This document shows, in pieces, positions 53,593 to 63,905 of a DNA stretch of 64,000 nt. The DNA comes from Doryteuthis pealeii. Its lineage: Eukaryota; Mollusca; Cephalopoda; Myopsida; Loliginidae. A program made the translations under genes and the position numbers. Each line of letters opens with the position of its first letter. Positions within the stretch are counted from its first letter, which is position 1. Under the pieces are notes generated by a model. It made no database searches. It worked only from the letters and a program-made list of their open reading frames with translations, and had not been told where the DNA came from. The stretch covers positions 17,983,433 to 18,047,432 of the forward strand of contig CM042145.1 of assembly GCA_023376005.1 (NCBI GenBank), given 5' to 3'.

Positions 53593-53701
53593 CTGTAACG
53601 GGGATGGTGTTTAAACTATTAAATACATAGGTTTGTTTACATTTTTTACGATCACAGAGAGATCTAGTCTACGAACAAACGATCATTGTTTATATATGCT
53701 T

Positions 53702-54663
53702 GGTGTTCGGGATAAATTTGACATACTTATATTTGGTTATTTTTCTCCTTGGGTTGTGGGGGTATTGATGCACACTACGCATCATTTAAAAGCTTGGACC
53801 CTTCTTCATTCATATACGTGATGACAGATAGAATGGATGACTGGAACCGACCTGAATAATGGAAGAGAATAACTTGTATCATGATAATCTGCGCAGGCCA
53901 TCAAAATAAGAAGATTATGGTTGCTGCCCAAAGCTCCCTGAACACTGTAAAAATAATCAGACGTGAACTGGAGAATTGCAATGAAGACTACGAGGCTGTG
54001 GCTAGAAGAAAGCAACATAACAGACGATCTGATTGCGTTCTTACAGCAGAATTCCTCGAAAATCTGCAGAAAAAGTGTTGGAAGAACCTGGCATTGGAAT
54101 TCGGGCTTTGTCACGTGAATTGAATGTTTCAGCCTCTACAATGAAGCTTGTACTCAATGAAGACTTTCGCTACTAAACACTGTAGTCAAGTGCTGGATAA
54201 CAACGGTAGCCAATGGTAGGCCATATATATGGCAGTAGGATTCGGCTCCCTGCCACACCTCTGGGAAAAGTCAAAAATGGTTGTCGGTGAATTTTTACGA
54301 CTGCGCCAGTCCCAGTGTTTGGCCTCCGAACTCCCCAGATCTTAACCCTATGGATTATTATGTATGTGGTGCTGCTGAGAAAGACACCAATCGCCGTGCC
54401 AGTACTACAAAAGCCCAGTTAATCGACAGAATTAAGGTAGTTTTTGAGACCCTTCACAGGGAAACTGTAACATCAGCTTGCTCCAGGTTCCGGAGCATGA
54501 TTGAGGTTGTGATCGACGCTAATGGTGGTTATTTTGAGTGAAACTTGTTGACAGTAGTGTAATTTCCGTGTCTGTTGAATTTCTTTAAAATCCATTAAAT
54601 TTTGTAGTTACCAAGCACTTTTTCTTTTTCCTTATGAAACTGTCAAATTTATCCCGAACACCC
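53702..54663 (+). mobile_element. Mariner-like element with TIRs and a deleted transposase
   Basis: TIRs GGTGTTCGGGATAAATTTGA at 53702 and TGTCAAATTTATCCCGAACA + CC ending at 54663, both beside TA. The N-terminal region reads RALSRELNVSASTMKLVLNE (helix-turn-helix). The 3-prime frame 54281-54541 has WPPNSPDLNPMDYYVCG, with Asp as third catalytic residue (mariner/maT type), and ends GGYFE. The central part with the first two Asp residues is missing and the frame is broken. Confidence 0.85.
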
Positions 54664-54737
54664 TGTATATATATATATATGCCGAAACGCATTATATATA
54701 TATATATACAAGTGCTCAATATTATTGATAGAGCATG

Positions 54738-54899
54738 TTTATCCAAGTTAGGGTAGTGTGTATACAAAATCAACGGCGCTTGGTAACTGACAGTTTCCCA
54801 TGTATGCGGTTTTCAAACCAAGCACTTTATTTGAAAATCGTATAGGCGAGAAACTCTCAGTTACTAAGCGCCGTTGACTTCATGCCAACGCTACCCTAA

Positions 54900-54902
<3 letters not shown>
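54738..54902. repeat. Foldback element with hammerhead relics (family D)
   Basis: Arms TTAGGGTAGTG...CAACGGCGCTTGGTAACTGA and complement, joined to (TA)n at 54903. It encodes decayed hammerheads on both strands. Confidence 0.85.
54778..54823 (-). ncRNA. Hammerhead relic D3
   Basis: Minus strand: GCUUGGU/ACCAAGC stem I, seven perfect pairs, GAAA, stem III ACU/AGU, triplet GUU. The first core box is UUGAAAA and stem II is degenerate. Stem I is better preserved than the core. Confidence 0.6.

Positions 54903-54980
<78 letters not shown>
54903..54980. repeat. (TA)n microsatellite
   Basis: About 78 bp of TA repeats between the family D foldback and the start of an H2 element. Confidence 0.97.
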
Positions 54981-56866
54981 GGAAGCTTGGTATGTACGTG
55001 TCGAATTATAAGTCCAAAAGGAGAGGTCACTGAGATTCAAAATCTCGCATACATATTAATATTCTTCTAACTAAGAAATGTGCCAAATTTGGTTATATAT
55101 TTTTTTACTGATTAAGGGATATAATTAATTAATTAAATGAAAATCAAACGATTTGCGTTAATCGTGGTTTAGCTGCTGCTGCTAATATAGAAAGAATTCC
55201 GCTGACTGCATCCTGTATTAACAGTAAAAATGACGCCGCTGCTGGTAATTTGAAGTTGACAAAATTGTGCCCTAATCGTTTCAGCTCGGAATTTCTCGCA
55301 TATCACCTGTCTAATCTTACAAATATTTATTTGGTAAGAAAAGAAAGAAAAGAAAATAATCTTCCTAAGTATGTAATTTGTATGTGGTTTTATCGATTTA
55401 ATTATTCTTTACAGCGAAGTAAATAATAATAAGCGAAAACATTTAATTTAACGATTAATAATTACTCAACTTTGTTTTTAATCAGTATTTAATTTTTTTC
55501 GTATGTACAAAAGAATTTTTAGAAAAAAAGCCTTTTACAAAAATCTAGACAGGAGTTTAAAAAATACCAGTTAGTTATTAACTTACATTTCGTAAATAAG
55601 TAAACAAATAGTAAATAAATACATATGGTTGTCGAAAGTTTATTTATCTTTACATTTTTTTTTAATTAGTAACTTAACATTTAAATGTGTTATAATAATA
55701 ATAACAATAACAAATTTTTTTTAAAATAGAAATACGAGGTAATTGAATAAACATTTCGTAAACAGTGTTTATATACGAAATGTTAAGTTAAGCTTTGTTT
55801 TTTTCGTGCTTATTAAACACTAAACAAACATAAAATAAAAATGATTCTAATGTATGTATTGAATAAGAAAATTTGTTATTTAATAAATATAATCTTATTA
55901 TAATGGAGATTGTGTGTTTTTCTCTCTGTAACCGAAACTATATTACTAATCGAGTCACAATTAACATAGTTACTTTAATCACATTCTTCATGATTTTATT
56001 TATATTTAAACCTCAATTATTAATAAAATTGCTTCACCTTTTTATTAGAGGTGTCCATATCTACATACTAATAACATGCTATTGTATTTATATATACAAA
56101 AATAGCGGTTTGCAGTGTGAACGGGAAGGCTAATTTGCATATTGATATTAAAAATGTGATTTTATTAAATATGTGCTTAGTATTATTGATTTCTAACTGT
56201 TTGGTTTTATTTTAATGAATATAAGCAAAAATCTCTCCAATGAATCTTAAATGAAATCCATTAACAAGAAAAAATAAGTGTAATTTTATTCTTTATTTCC
56301 CAATTTAACTAAATAGTTAAATAAGTCAAATTCAGCAATGAAAGACGTCAGTGATGGAAGAGTAAGTTTCATTTCTATTTTTCTATTATAACCCCACTCT
56401 GTTTCAAATCTTTTTATCTGCATTCTTATTAGACTTTCTAATTAAAAACATTAAAACTTAAATACGTGCACTAGGAGGGTGCATATATTTGCTAGTTCTA
56501 ATAATAAATAAATAGGCAGATTTTTTTTTAAATCAAGTCACCACTTCCTTTTTTTTCTTCACTAAAAACCGTCAAGATAAAGAGTCTTTCGACAAATATG
56601 TATATAGTATATACTTATGTCGATATTTCTTTTACTCATTTAGTAACTTTTTTAAAACTTTAGAAGTTACTTTAATTCATTCATATTTGTGGCGTCTTGA
56701 ATATTAACGTTTATTTCAACCGTTTATTCATTAGACAATACTCGGCGATTTTTTTTTTAATTTCATAAATCATTTTCTCTTATTTTCTCCCCATTCACTC
56801 TTTGGTGTTCTTATTTTTATTTTTTTATTTTTTTTAGTCCGGTTGTGGACCGGATACTTTAGCTAG
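54981..56866 (+). mobile_element. Helitron-like element H2 containing a nested H1
   Basis: 5-prime block GCTTGGTATGTACGTGTCGA; 3-prime end GTCCGGTTGTGGACCGG hairpin, ATACTTTAG, CTAG at 56863-56866 followed by T. A complete H1 element lies inside at 55893-56495, so H1 inserted after H2. Confidence 0.6.
55893..56495 (+). mobile_element. Helitron-like non-autonomous element H1 (plus copy)
   Basis: Begins TCTTATTATAATGGAGATTG, continues CTCTGTAACCGAAACTATAT, and ends GTGCATATATTTG + CTAG then T. The terminal hairpin is slightly degraded here (GTGCACTAGGAGGGTGCA). Colinear with 37803-38446 over its whole length. Confidence 0.75.
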
Positions 56867-57106
56867 TATATATATATAATTAACGCCAAATGCGTTTTTA
56901 ATCTGCATAATACTTACAGTGCTCAATGCATGAAAATGCAGAGCAATATGATAATATATTTCTTATGCCAACCACATAATAGTCACGTGACTATAAAAGA
57001 AGAGTACATTTGATCAATTGAAAAAGTCAAACGTGTCGAATACTAGGTCACCTGAGGATTGAAATCGTGAAACTCAAGGTTGTGAATTTTTACAGTTGAT
57101 AAATAA

Positions 57107-57170
<64 letters not shown>

Positions 57171-57181
57171 GTGTGTGTGTG

Positions 57182-57290
57182 TTAGATTAGCGTAGGCAGA
57201 CTGTCAACGGCCCTTGGTGACTGACTTGGTTTGATGATCGCATAGGCGAGAAACTGACAGTCACCAAGCGCCGTATGTACGCTATCTACA
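57182..57290. repeat. Foldback element with a hammerhead (family D)
   Basis: TTAGATTAGCGTAGGCAGAC...CCTTGGTGACTGAC pairs with GTCACCAAGCGCCG...TACGCTATCTA. Flanked by (TG)n at 57128-57181. Confidence 0.85.
57225..57268 (+). ncRNA. Hammerhead ribozyme D1 (one core change)
   Basis: Stem I CUUGGU (57225-57230) with ACCAAG (57263-57268); UUGAUGA (57231-57237); stem II UCGC-AUAG-GCGA; GAAA (57250-57253); stem III ACU/AGU with a 3-nt loop; triplet GUC ending at 57262. Everything fits except position 3 (C to U), which is normally invariant because C3 pairs with G8. D3 also has U there. Confidence 0.75.
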
Positions 57291-57743
57291 CCGATATTGA
57301 GCACGCTTTATTCATTATTATAGTAAAGTTAATTATTGATATATGGAGAGAGATTTCTCTTTCTTTATTTTTTCTTTCTTTCTTTATTTTTTCTTTCTTG
57401 CTTTTTTTTTTTTTCTTTTTGTTTATACATCAAAAATGACTTTAAAAAAAAAGATGTTTGCTTCTGTGAGATCTGGATTTCGCCGCGGGATAGCGTTCGA
57501 ATCTAGATAGATGCAGTACTTGATATGCCAAGTTTTTGGTAGGCACATGCCGGCTGACCGAACCGTCGGCACATACTTGCTGCATAAGCGTCCTTGGCGA
57601 AACAGCACGAATTATTATTTTAACCAGATGCGAGATATGCACCGATACATTCAAGTAATTCACAAATACGTAGATTTCAATCTGTTTTAGCTTAAATTTA
57701 CACACACACACATACACACACACATGCACAGACACACACACAC

Positions 57744-57775
<32 letters not shown>
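57291..57775. other. Low-complexity and microsatellites, no gene
   Basis: CTTT-rich tract (57355-57420), a unique stretch (57440-57690), (CA)n (57700-57758) and (TA)n (57759-57795). Confidence 0.5.
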
Positions 57776-57799
<24 letters not shown>

Positions 57800-58004
57800 A
57801 CTATATTTTCCCTGGATATTCATGTTTTCTTGGAGAAATACATGTCTTTTAAAACCACTTAGACCACACGACTGACGGACAGTTTTAGATTCTTTTTTTT
57901 AACAAAAAAAATCTATCAACACTTCGTGACAATATATATATGACCACAACCTCAAGTATAAAGACGAAAAAAAAAAAACAGTACAAAACAGTCAGTGCAA
58001 ATCT

Positions 58005-58125
58005 CTCTGAAGAAGGAGAGTCAAGTCTCCAAAATATTAGAATAAAATAAAACAAAACTTAACATACCACACACTGAGTTTCTTATAAATTTTACACCCC
58101 ATGCTTCACATTAAATCTCAAATAA
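58005..58125 (+). repeat. Decayed hammerhead repeat related to 20034-20187
   Basis: CUGAAGA-AGGAGAGUCAAGUCUCC-AAAA keeps a stem II hairpin but lacks G in the second box. It is followed by TGAGTTTCTTATAAATTTTA and CCCATGCTTCACATTAAATC, as in the foldback at 20034. Confidence 0.5.
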
Positions 58126-58134
58126 TATATATTA

Positions 58135-58370
58135 TAGACATTTGGGTTATTTCCTATAAGTCTAACATAAACAAAGGGGAACCACTCTTGACTGATAAAT
58201 TATTTATTTATTTTCCCATTAAACTAACCCTAACCCTAAATCCTAACACTAACCCTAACCCCGTCTTCTTTTTTCCAAGCAGATCAATAAATAAATAATT
58301 TATCAGTCAAGAGTGGTTCTCCTTTATTTATATTAGACTTATGAGAAATAACTGACATTTGTATATGAAT
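58135..58370. mobile_element. Foldback/MITE with a TTAGGG-type core
   Basis: Arms ACCACTCTTGACTGATAAAT and complement, extending to TTATTTCC/GAAATAA. The centre contains ACTAACCCTAACCCTAAATC and CTAACCCTAACCCCGTCTTC + TTTTTTCCAAG, the same core as 17640-17700 inside different termini. Confidence 0.82.
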
Positions 58371-58499
58371 AACATATAAACTGTTTGATGGCTCCACGGA
58401 CTGACGCATTGCATGCGACTCGGAACATCAACTCGTTTTTCCAACTGAAATAACGTTAACGGCCCAGCGTACTGATATTGTCATTTGGTCTGCTAATCA

Positions 58500-59990
58500 A
58501 AATAAATTTAGACTTAGAGACTTGGAGGCATGTCCGGTCCTGCGCGGAATTGCTGTTCCTGGCCCCGTGAAAGCCCGGGTATCCGCGTACGCCGATGATA
58601 TCACCGTGTTCGTGTCATCCGTTTCGGACATAGAAGCGGTGAAGAAGGCGCTTGCAAGGTACGAACGAATCACTGGGGCAAAGATCAATTTAGAAAAGAG
58701 CGAGGGTCTGCAGTTGGGAGCCTGGGCAGGATCCGATACCTTGCCCGGTCCCTTCCGCTGGAGTGACGGTCCCATCAAAATCCTCGGCGTGTGGTTTGGC
58801 CTGATCTCCAAGTCGAGAAAAATTGGTCGGAAGTACAGTCAAAGGTGGAAGCTCGGATCCGAAAATGGTTTCCAAGGAGGTTGTCCTTAAAGGGCAGGGC
58901 GGAGGTTTGTGCTACCTACATCTTCCCCCTGATCCTTTTACCGATTGTCTGTACTTCCTCTGCCTGCGGCTCGGTTATTGGCGTTAGAACGGGCCTTTTT
59001 CCGCTTTTTGTGGAGAGGGCGCCGGCCAATGGTACACAGGCAGGTTTGTTTCCAGCGGCCTTGTAATGGAGGTTTGGGGATGCCGAACTTGGCGGCTCAT
59101 CGAGACGCTGAGAGGCTGGCATTTCTGAATCGATCGTTGCAAACCGAAACCGCTTGGTCGTGGTGAATCCGGGACATCTTCCCGGACTGGAAGCTACGGC
59201 TCCATAAAATTCGACGGAAAGAGCGGTTTCTGTTCAAGTGTCGTGAAGCCCTTCGAAGACTACCTGAGTCTAGTGACGTCTCATGGCCTCGGAGGGCACT
59301 GTATCGGGCATTAGTGGAGGGGTCCGTCTCGGATCCGCTCATGGAGCGGTACGGCTCGTCGTTAGAGGAGGTCCGCTCACAGTGGAATTGGGCGCTGGGT
59401 TCATGAACAACTCCGAGTTCTCCCTCACCTGGCGACTAGCTCGGAATGCGTTGCCGCTCGCAAGCGTGCAATACAAAGCGCACGCTGCTGATTTTCCATC
59501 TTGCACCCGTTGCGACAGTGGCTTAGAAGAAACGGCTGAGCACGCCTTCTACCACTGTAACGGGGTACGTTCGTTTTGGGAGTACGTGAACGAGATTACG
59601 GCCCGTATCGCACCCAATCAGTGGATGCCGCTCGACGTTGGTTACGTCGTGGACAATGTCAGTCCGCCGTTCGCCGGAGAAAAACGAAAGGTGTTTTTCG
59701 CTATACTAGCCGTAGCTAGAATGGTGATATGGTCGACGCGAAACAAGGGATTGCATGAGGACGAGGAATTTTCCTGTCAGAAACTGATCTGTTATTTTAA
59801 GCATCAGCTTAAGGTAAGGATTAGGTGCGATAGTAGGATGCTCGAAACCATGACATTCAACGAAAGGTGGATAAATGCCGCAAGCTTGTGTGTGAGAACG
59901 GGGGCAGGAGTAGAGACATTGTTGCCTGCCCATCATGGCCAGCACTGACGGGGATCCTGTCTCGGGACTGCATCCCTTAGATAGACAAAC
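58500..59990 (+). pseudogene. LINE pol fragment (Tx1/L1-like), RT catalytic box to C-terminus
   Basis: Starts inside the reverse transcriptase: SAYADDITVFVSS carries the YADD catalytic box (58588-58599), followed by GAKINLEKSEGLQLG and KILGVWFG. The reading then moves through at least three frames (58522-58790, 58791-58930, 58940-59400, 59400-59948), with an in-frame TGA at 59164. The last frame has a zinc-binding region, CTRCDSGLEETAEHAFYHC (zf-RVT-like), and ends PAHHGQH-stop. GC is well above the surroundings, which suggests a rather recent insertion that is nevertheless dead. Clade placement is by pattern only. Confidence 0.85.
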
Positions 59991-60746
59991 AAAGTCTGTA
60001 AAATAAACAAAAGAAAAAACAAGAAAAGGTCAAAACTGCATACACCATAGATCCTTTTAGTTAGGAGGCTGAATGATCATCAACCCCAGTTTTTTCTTAT
60101 AGGACATATCCAGGACCCCAATCCCAAGTTTTTTATAAAACCACCCGAGTCCCCTAATATTTTCCCTGGAAAGTCAATTTTACTAGTAACCCAACCCGCC
60201 TGGCCTACAGAATCCCAATTTTTTACCGACCACCCACTAAGGACACCCACTCCTATATTAGAGGCACTGACCGGCTTGCTTTCAAATAACAAAGTGTGGA
60301 AGACAGTCGGTGGGCCTACACAATAGCTGAGGGAAAGGGGGAAAACAAAATGACCCACAATTTTTGTCTTGTTTACATGTGTTTTTCAGTTTCTTGGGGT
60401 TTTTATTTTCAATTTTTTCCCACAACCTCCATCGCCAATCATCAATATTGGGAATTTTTTAAGTAGGATACATGCATAGAGCCAATGAGGTATTTTGGTG
60501 GAAGGGAGCTGCGCAAGGAGAGAATGCAAGAATTTTATTTTTATTTTTGAATGAATCGGTCGGTGAGTCAGCCTAGCTAGATAGATCCGTGTAGTGATAT
60601 GACCAGTTTTATCACCTCTCCCCCAAAACCAAACTTCCGGCTACATGCCGAGTTGTGTGCACATGTGCTGTACCTCATTTCCGAATAAATAAAAAGTTTA
60701 TTTGGAGTGAGTGCACGTATGTGCTCACTTCAAATAATCTGCTAAT
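59991..60746. other. No gene seen
   Basis: Unique-looking sequence. A short palindrome GAGTGAGTGCACGTATGTGC + TCACTTC at 60700-60727 resembles 49710-49742. Confidence 0.45.
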
Positions 60747-61030
60747 CAAAAGAAAGTTTTTATCGTTGAATTAACAGTTCCATTTGAGGAAAATATTGAC
60801 TGGGCACATCAGCGTAAGTTGGAAAAATATGAAGATCTACAAGAGCAATGCGTCAGAAACGGATGTATTTCCTATCGAAGTCGGATGCCGGGGATTTATT
60901 ACCAACTCAACCTTGGAATTTTTATCTAAACTTGGACTTTCTCCACCAGACAAGAGGAAATACATAAAAACGATCCAGGAGAAAGCTCTAACCGCATCAG
61001 CGTGGATATGGCAATCCTACAATGTGACAT
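60747..61030 (+). pseudogene. RLE-type LINE C-terminal fragment (R2/NeSL-like, tentative)
   Basis: First frame: VFIVELTVPFEENI and RKLEKYEDLQEQCVRNG, matching the second half of the restriction-like endonuclease (acidic residue before TVP, K-x2-KY). A frameshift near 60860 then leads to VFPIEVGCRGFITNSTLEFL and ALTASAWIWQSYN. Such elements insert site-specifically in known families; the target here is unknown. A hammerhead-relic repeat follows directly. Confidence 0.55.
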
Positions 61031-61195
61031 CAAACCGACAAAGTCTGGTGGTATCGTGAAATACTGCTGTGGCGCTTAGTGGTAATGATGCTTCGGCCCC
61101 GAAACCATGCCTGAACCCAGAGTCATCATCTGATGAAGGCTTTGTTGGTTGCAATGCTACTATGTAAATAGCAGTCATTGTATAAAGATTATTAG
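61031..61195 (+). repeat. Hammerhead-relic repeat, copy 2
   Basis: Same repeat as 37573-37745, with CUGAUGAAGGCUUUGUUGGUU and a lost second box. Flanked by (TA)n at 61224-61266. Confidence 0.6.
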
Positions 61196-61221
61196 TATAT
61201 ACACACTGAGAACTAGACTCA

Positions 61222-61271
<50 letters not shown>

Positions 61272-61611
61272 ATATTGAAATGAAGAAAAATTTACGACTA
61301 ATTTTATGGCTGAGGCTAAATTGAGAATTATGACATTATGTAGCATAATTGGCGCGCCTTACCCGGGAACACTATATTTGTGGCCTTCTGCCAGACACAA
61401 AGAAACCTTAATAAGATGTAGCTTGATTCTCAGACCTTACGGGAGTGGGAGAGCAAGAAGATAATGTAATTCTCATAATCACCTGTGACTCGGTTCGATA
61501 GCCAGGAAGTCTAGGAGTTTGCTATTAAAATTTATTTTGATCGATTTGTCAGAAGAAAGGATGGTTGACCCGTTGAACTCTTAAGAGACACGTGCAATTT
61601 GGTAGAACAGT

Positions 61612-61670
61612 TAGAACATTCGAAAGGTTCCAAAATGTTCTAGAAAGTTCCACACTCATTTCTATATAAT
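61612..61670 (+). promoter_or_regulatory. Heat-shock-element-like cluster with TATA box
   Basis: GAACATTCGAAAGGTTCC, then GTTCTAGAAAGTTCC (61637-61651). The second is a perfect TTCnnGAAnnTTC array and the first is close to one. TATATAAT at 61663-61670 follows after about 12 nt. The arrangement is that of an HSF-responsive Pol II promoter. Confidence 0.55.
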
Positions 61671-61891
61671 GAGGGAACCTTAGATTTTAAAGACAGTCGG
61701 GTTACGGATTTTGCGAGAGTTGGTCTGGGGCAGTGGAGTTGGTCTGACAGTCGGGCTACGGAACTTGCCGAGAGCAGTCGGAGTCGAGCTACAGAGTTTT
61801 GCCGGGGACAGTCGGGTTGGCAGAATTCGCCAAAGGGGGCTTTTGCTGAGGTTAGTCATAGGCGAGTGACTGAAAGACACGCGTTAAAGAA

Positions 61892-61896
<5 letters not shown>

Positions 61897-61985
<89 letters not shown>
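61897..61985. repeat. (CT)n microsatellite
   Basis: About 90 bp of pure CT dinucleotides. Confidence 0.97.
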
Positions 61986-61988
<3 letters not shown>

Positions 61989-62771
61989 AACAATATAAGA
62001 ATAAATTAAATAAATGAGCCATTTGAAAAGCAAAGAAATCGTACGAGAAATCATGAATGAAAGCCATTAAACAAACAAACGTGAACAGATACTTGACTAA
62101 TACTAAGGAGAGTGATAGTTGTAAACACAAGTCAAATTGACCGTAACTAAAAACCCACGGCCTTGTAAGGTAATACCTTTTCCCTGACCACGCGAAGAAG
62201 TGTGGAAGAATTTGCTGAATAGAAACGACGACTACTAGAGTCCTGCGTGGATGTTGTAAACAACCAACAAATTTACGCTTGTGGAAAACGCCCCGGGACT
62301 AGCGACTAGCGACCAGTGTACAAGTTTAATAGTGCACCCACGGAGTGCACGGTGTAAAGACGTACAGAAAGCGCATTGTGCAGAAAGACCCCACAACGTT
62401 ACGTATGCGATTTAGTGTCGTGAAAAAGGCACTACGTTACAATTATTTAGGGTACTGTAGAGTCGGCCAAATTTCGATGCGTGTAGGGTACCGAATTCTG
62501 TAGGCTGGTTGAAAACCTAGCCTACTGTCGGGACTTTAAGTTGCGTCAAATGACTATAAATTTATCCGTCCCACATTTCATTGCAGCAATAAACACAAAC
62601 ACAAACACTCAGTTATAGTTTTTTTTAAAGAATTTATGAGTTAATAAATGTCGACGAGAGGTTAACGTTTATGTAAACACAACATAATGTTTAGTTTTCA
62701 TTTTCCGGTGACTAAAATATCATAAGAAAAAAAATCATAGGAAAAAAGTTATAGAAACAAACCACACAAAC

Positions 62772-63145
62772 ACACAGGCGAAGTTTAACAGGTTTAAATT
62801 CAGAGTTTTCCTTCTCCTAGACTGGTAACCTAGACAAAGTTTAAGATCCCAGTCTGCCAAGAACCCTCGACTCTTTGTTTACGCTATTCTAACTGAATTT
62901 TGCCAAACAACATCTGGTTGCGATTTGCAGTCAAATGACGTTCTCATAGACCGGCTGCTATACTCAATCTCCAAGGTTAAAGAACCTAGTCTGCCCTACT
63001 ATTTACCTATAACTGGAAGAACAATAATTGGATTCATACCTTTCCCAAGGGTATTACGCTATATGAAATGCAAAAAGACTCATCCAGGATTTGAGACCGG
63101 GTTACCGTGTCCATGTCCTATGACGATAGCCGTTACACGACGTGC
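62772..63145 (-). mobile_element. SINE family 1 with an internal insertion
   Basis: The 3-prime blocks (GCGAAGTTTAACAGGTTTAA, CTTCTCCTAGACTGGTAACC) are at 62775-62860. They are separated by about 110 bp of other sequence from the body and head (CTGCCCTACTATTTACC to GCCGTTACACGACGTGC). Confidence 0.75.
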
Positions 63146-63249
63146 GCATTATAGTGACTGAATCACAGTAAGATTTTCAAAACATCATTGCTTAAAAGAT
63201 ATATTTCTAGACCATATTGGAAAATTGATATTTAGGATTCAGCATTCGA

Positions 63250-63466
63250 GTTGGCCTAATGTCTGTATCAGCCAGACAGCGAGGGAGTCTATCCTCTTTT
63301 CACTAGTGCTAGACCAAGGTGATTGTTTTGGGCGTCTGAGGTGGAGCGTCACACCTACCATCAGCTCCTCACTTTACCTGTGCTACTCATACGCTGAGTT
63401 GGCTAGGGCCGATATCGAACCAGGAACCTTACGATTCCTAATCAAGTGCTGTACTGACTGAGCTGG
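63250..63466 (-). mobile_element. tRNA-derived SINE, family 2
   Basis: GGCCTAATGTCTGTATCAGC body; minus-strand head AGCTCAGTCAGTACAGC and GGTTCCTGGTTCGATATCGG. Confidence 0.85.
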
Positions 63467-63539
63467 TTGATTTGCCGTAGAACTACCAACCAATGGAAAA
63501 TATTTTTTTTAATGAAATATGGTCGATTTATGTTTAAAA

Positions 63540-63895
63540 ATACGGAAGAAATGGGAACTCAGTGAGAAGCGAACTCACTAACAACAGTCTGATAATTCGG
63601 CTCGCTAACCATTTCACTACATGATATGCCCTCGCTTGACATAGTTATTTACTAAGCTTAGCTTAGATGTGGCCGAATGTATGGGTCACCCTGTGAGGCT
63701 CGAACTCTCTAGTCATGATGGTTTGCCAGCCTACCTTGCTAACCATGACATCACGAGAGGCACCCTAGAGTTATTTACTAATCTTAGCTTAGATGTGGCA
63801 GAAGGCCAGAAGTTTTGGGCACCTAGTGAGAATCGAACTCACTAACAATGGTCTGCTAAGCTAGCTTGCTAATCATTAGGCTACATAAGGTGCAC
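63540..63895 (-). mobile_element. Tandem trimer of tRNA-like SINE, family 4
   Basis: Three head-to-tail units of about 115-120 bp. Each has, on the minus strand, a TAATGGTTAGC-type A box, a GAGTTCGATTCTCAC-type B box and TTAGTAAATAACT. The third unit abuts (TA)n. Confidence 0.8.
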
Positions 63896-63902
63896 CCCTC
63901 GC

Positions 63903-63905
<3 letters not shown>

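Larger units (their letters stand above)
61338..62610 (+). other. Possible LTR-like region (promoter, CT tract, poly-A signal)
   Basis: Begins TGTAGCATAATTGG and contains a heat-shock-type promoter (61610-61670), a (CT)n of 90 bp (61897-61985) and AATAAA (62588-62593). No gag/pol frames adjoin, and target duplication is not clear. A host promoter with a first exon is the alternative. Confidence 0.3.

Noticed and set aside
57055..57100. CTGAGGATTGAAATCGTGAAAC as a hammerhead
   Set aside because: Two core changes, stem II only partly closed and no stem I; at most a distant relic.
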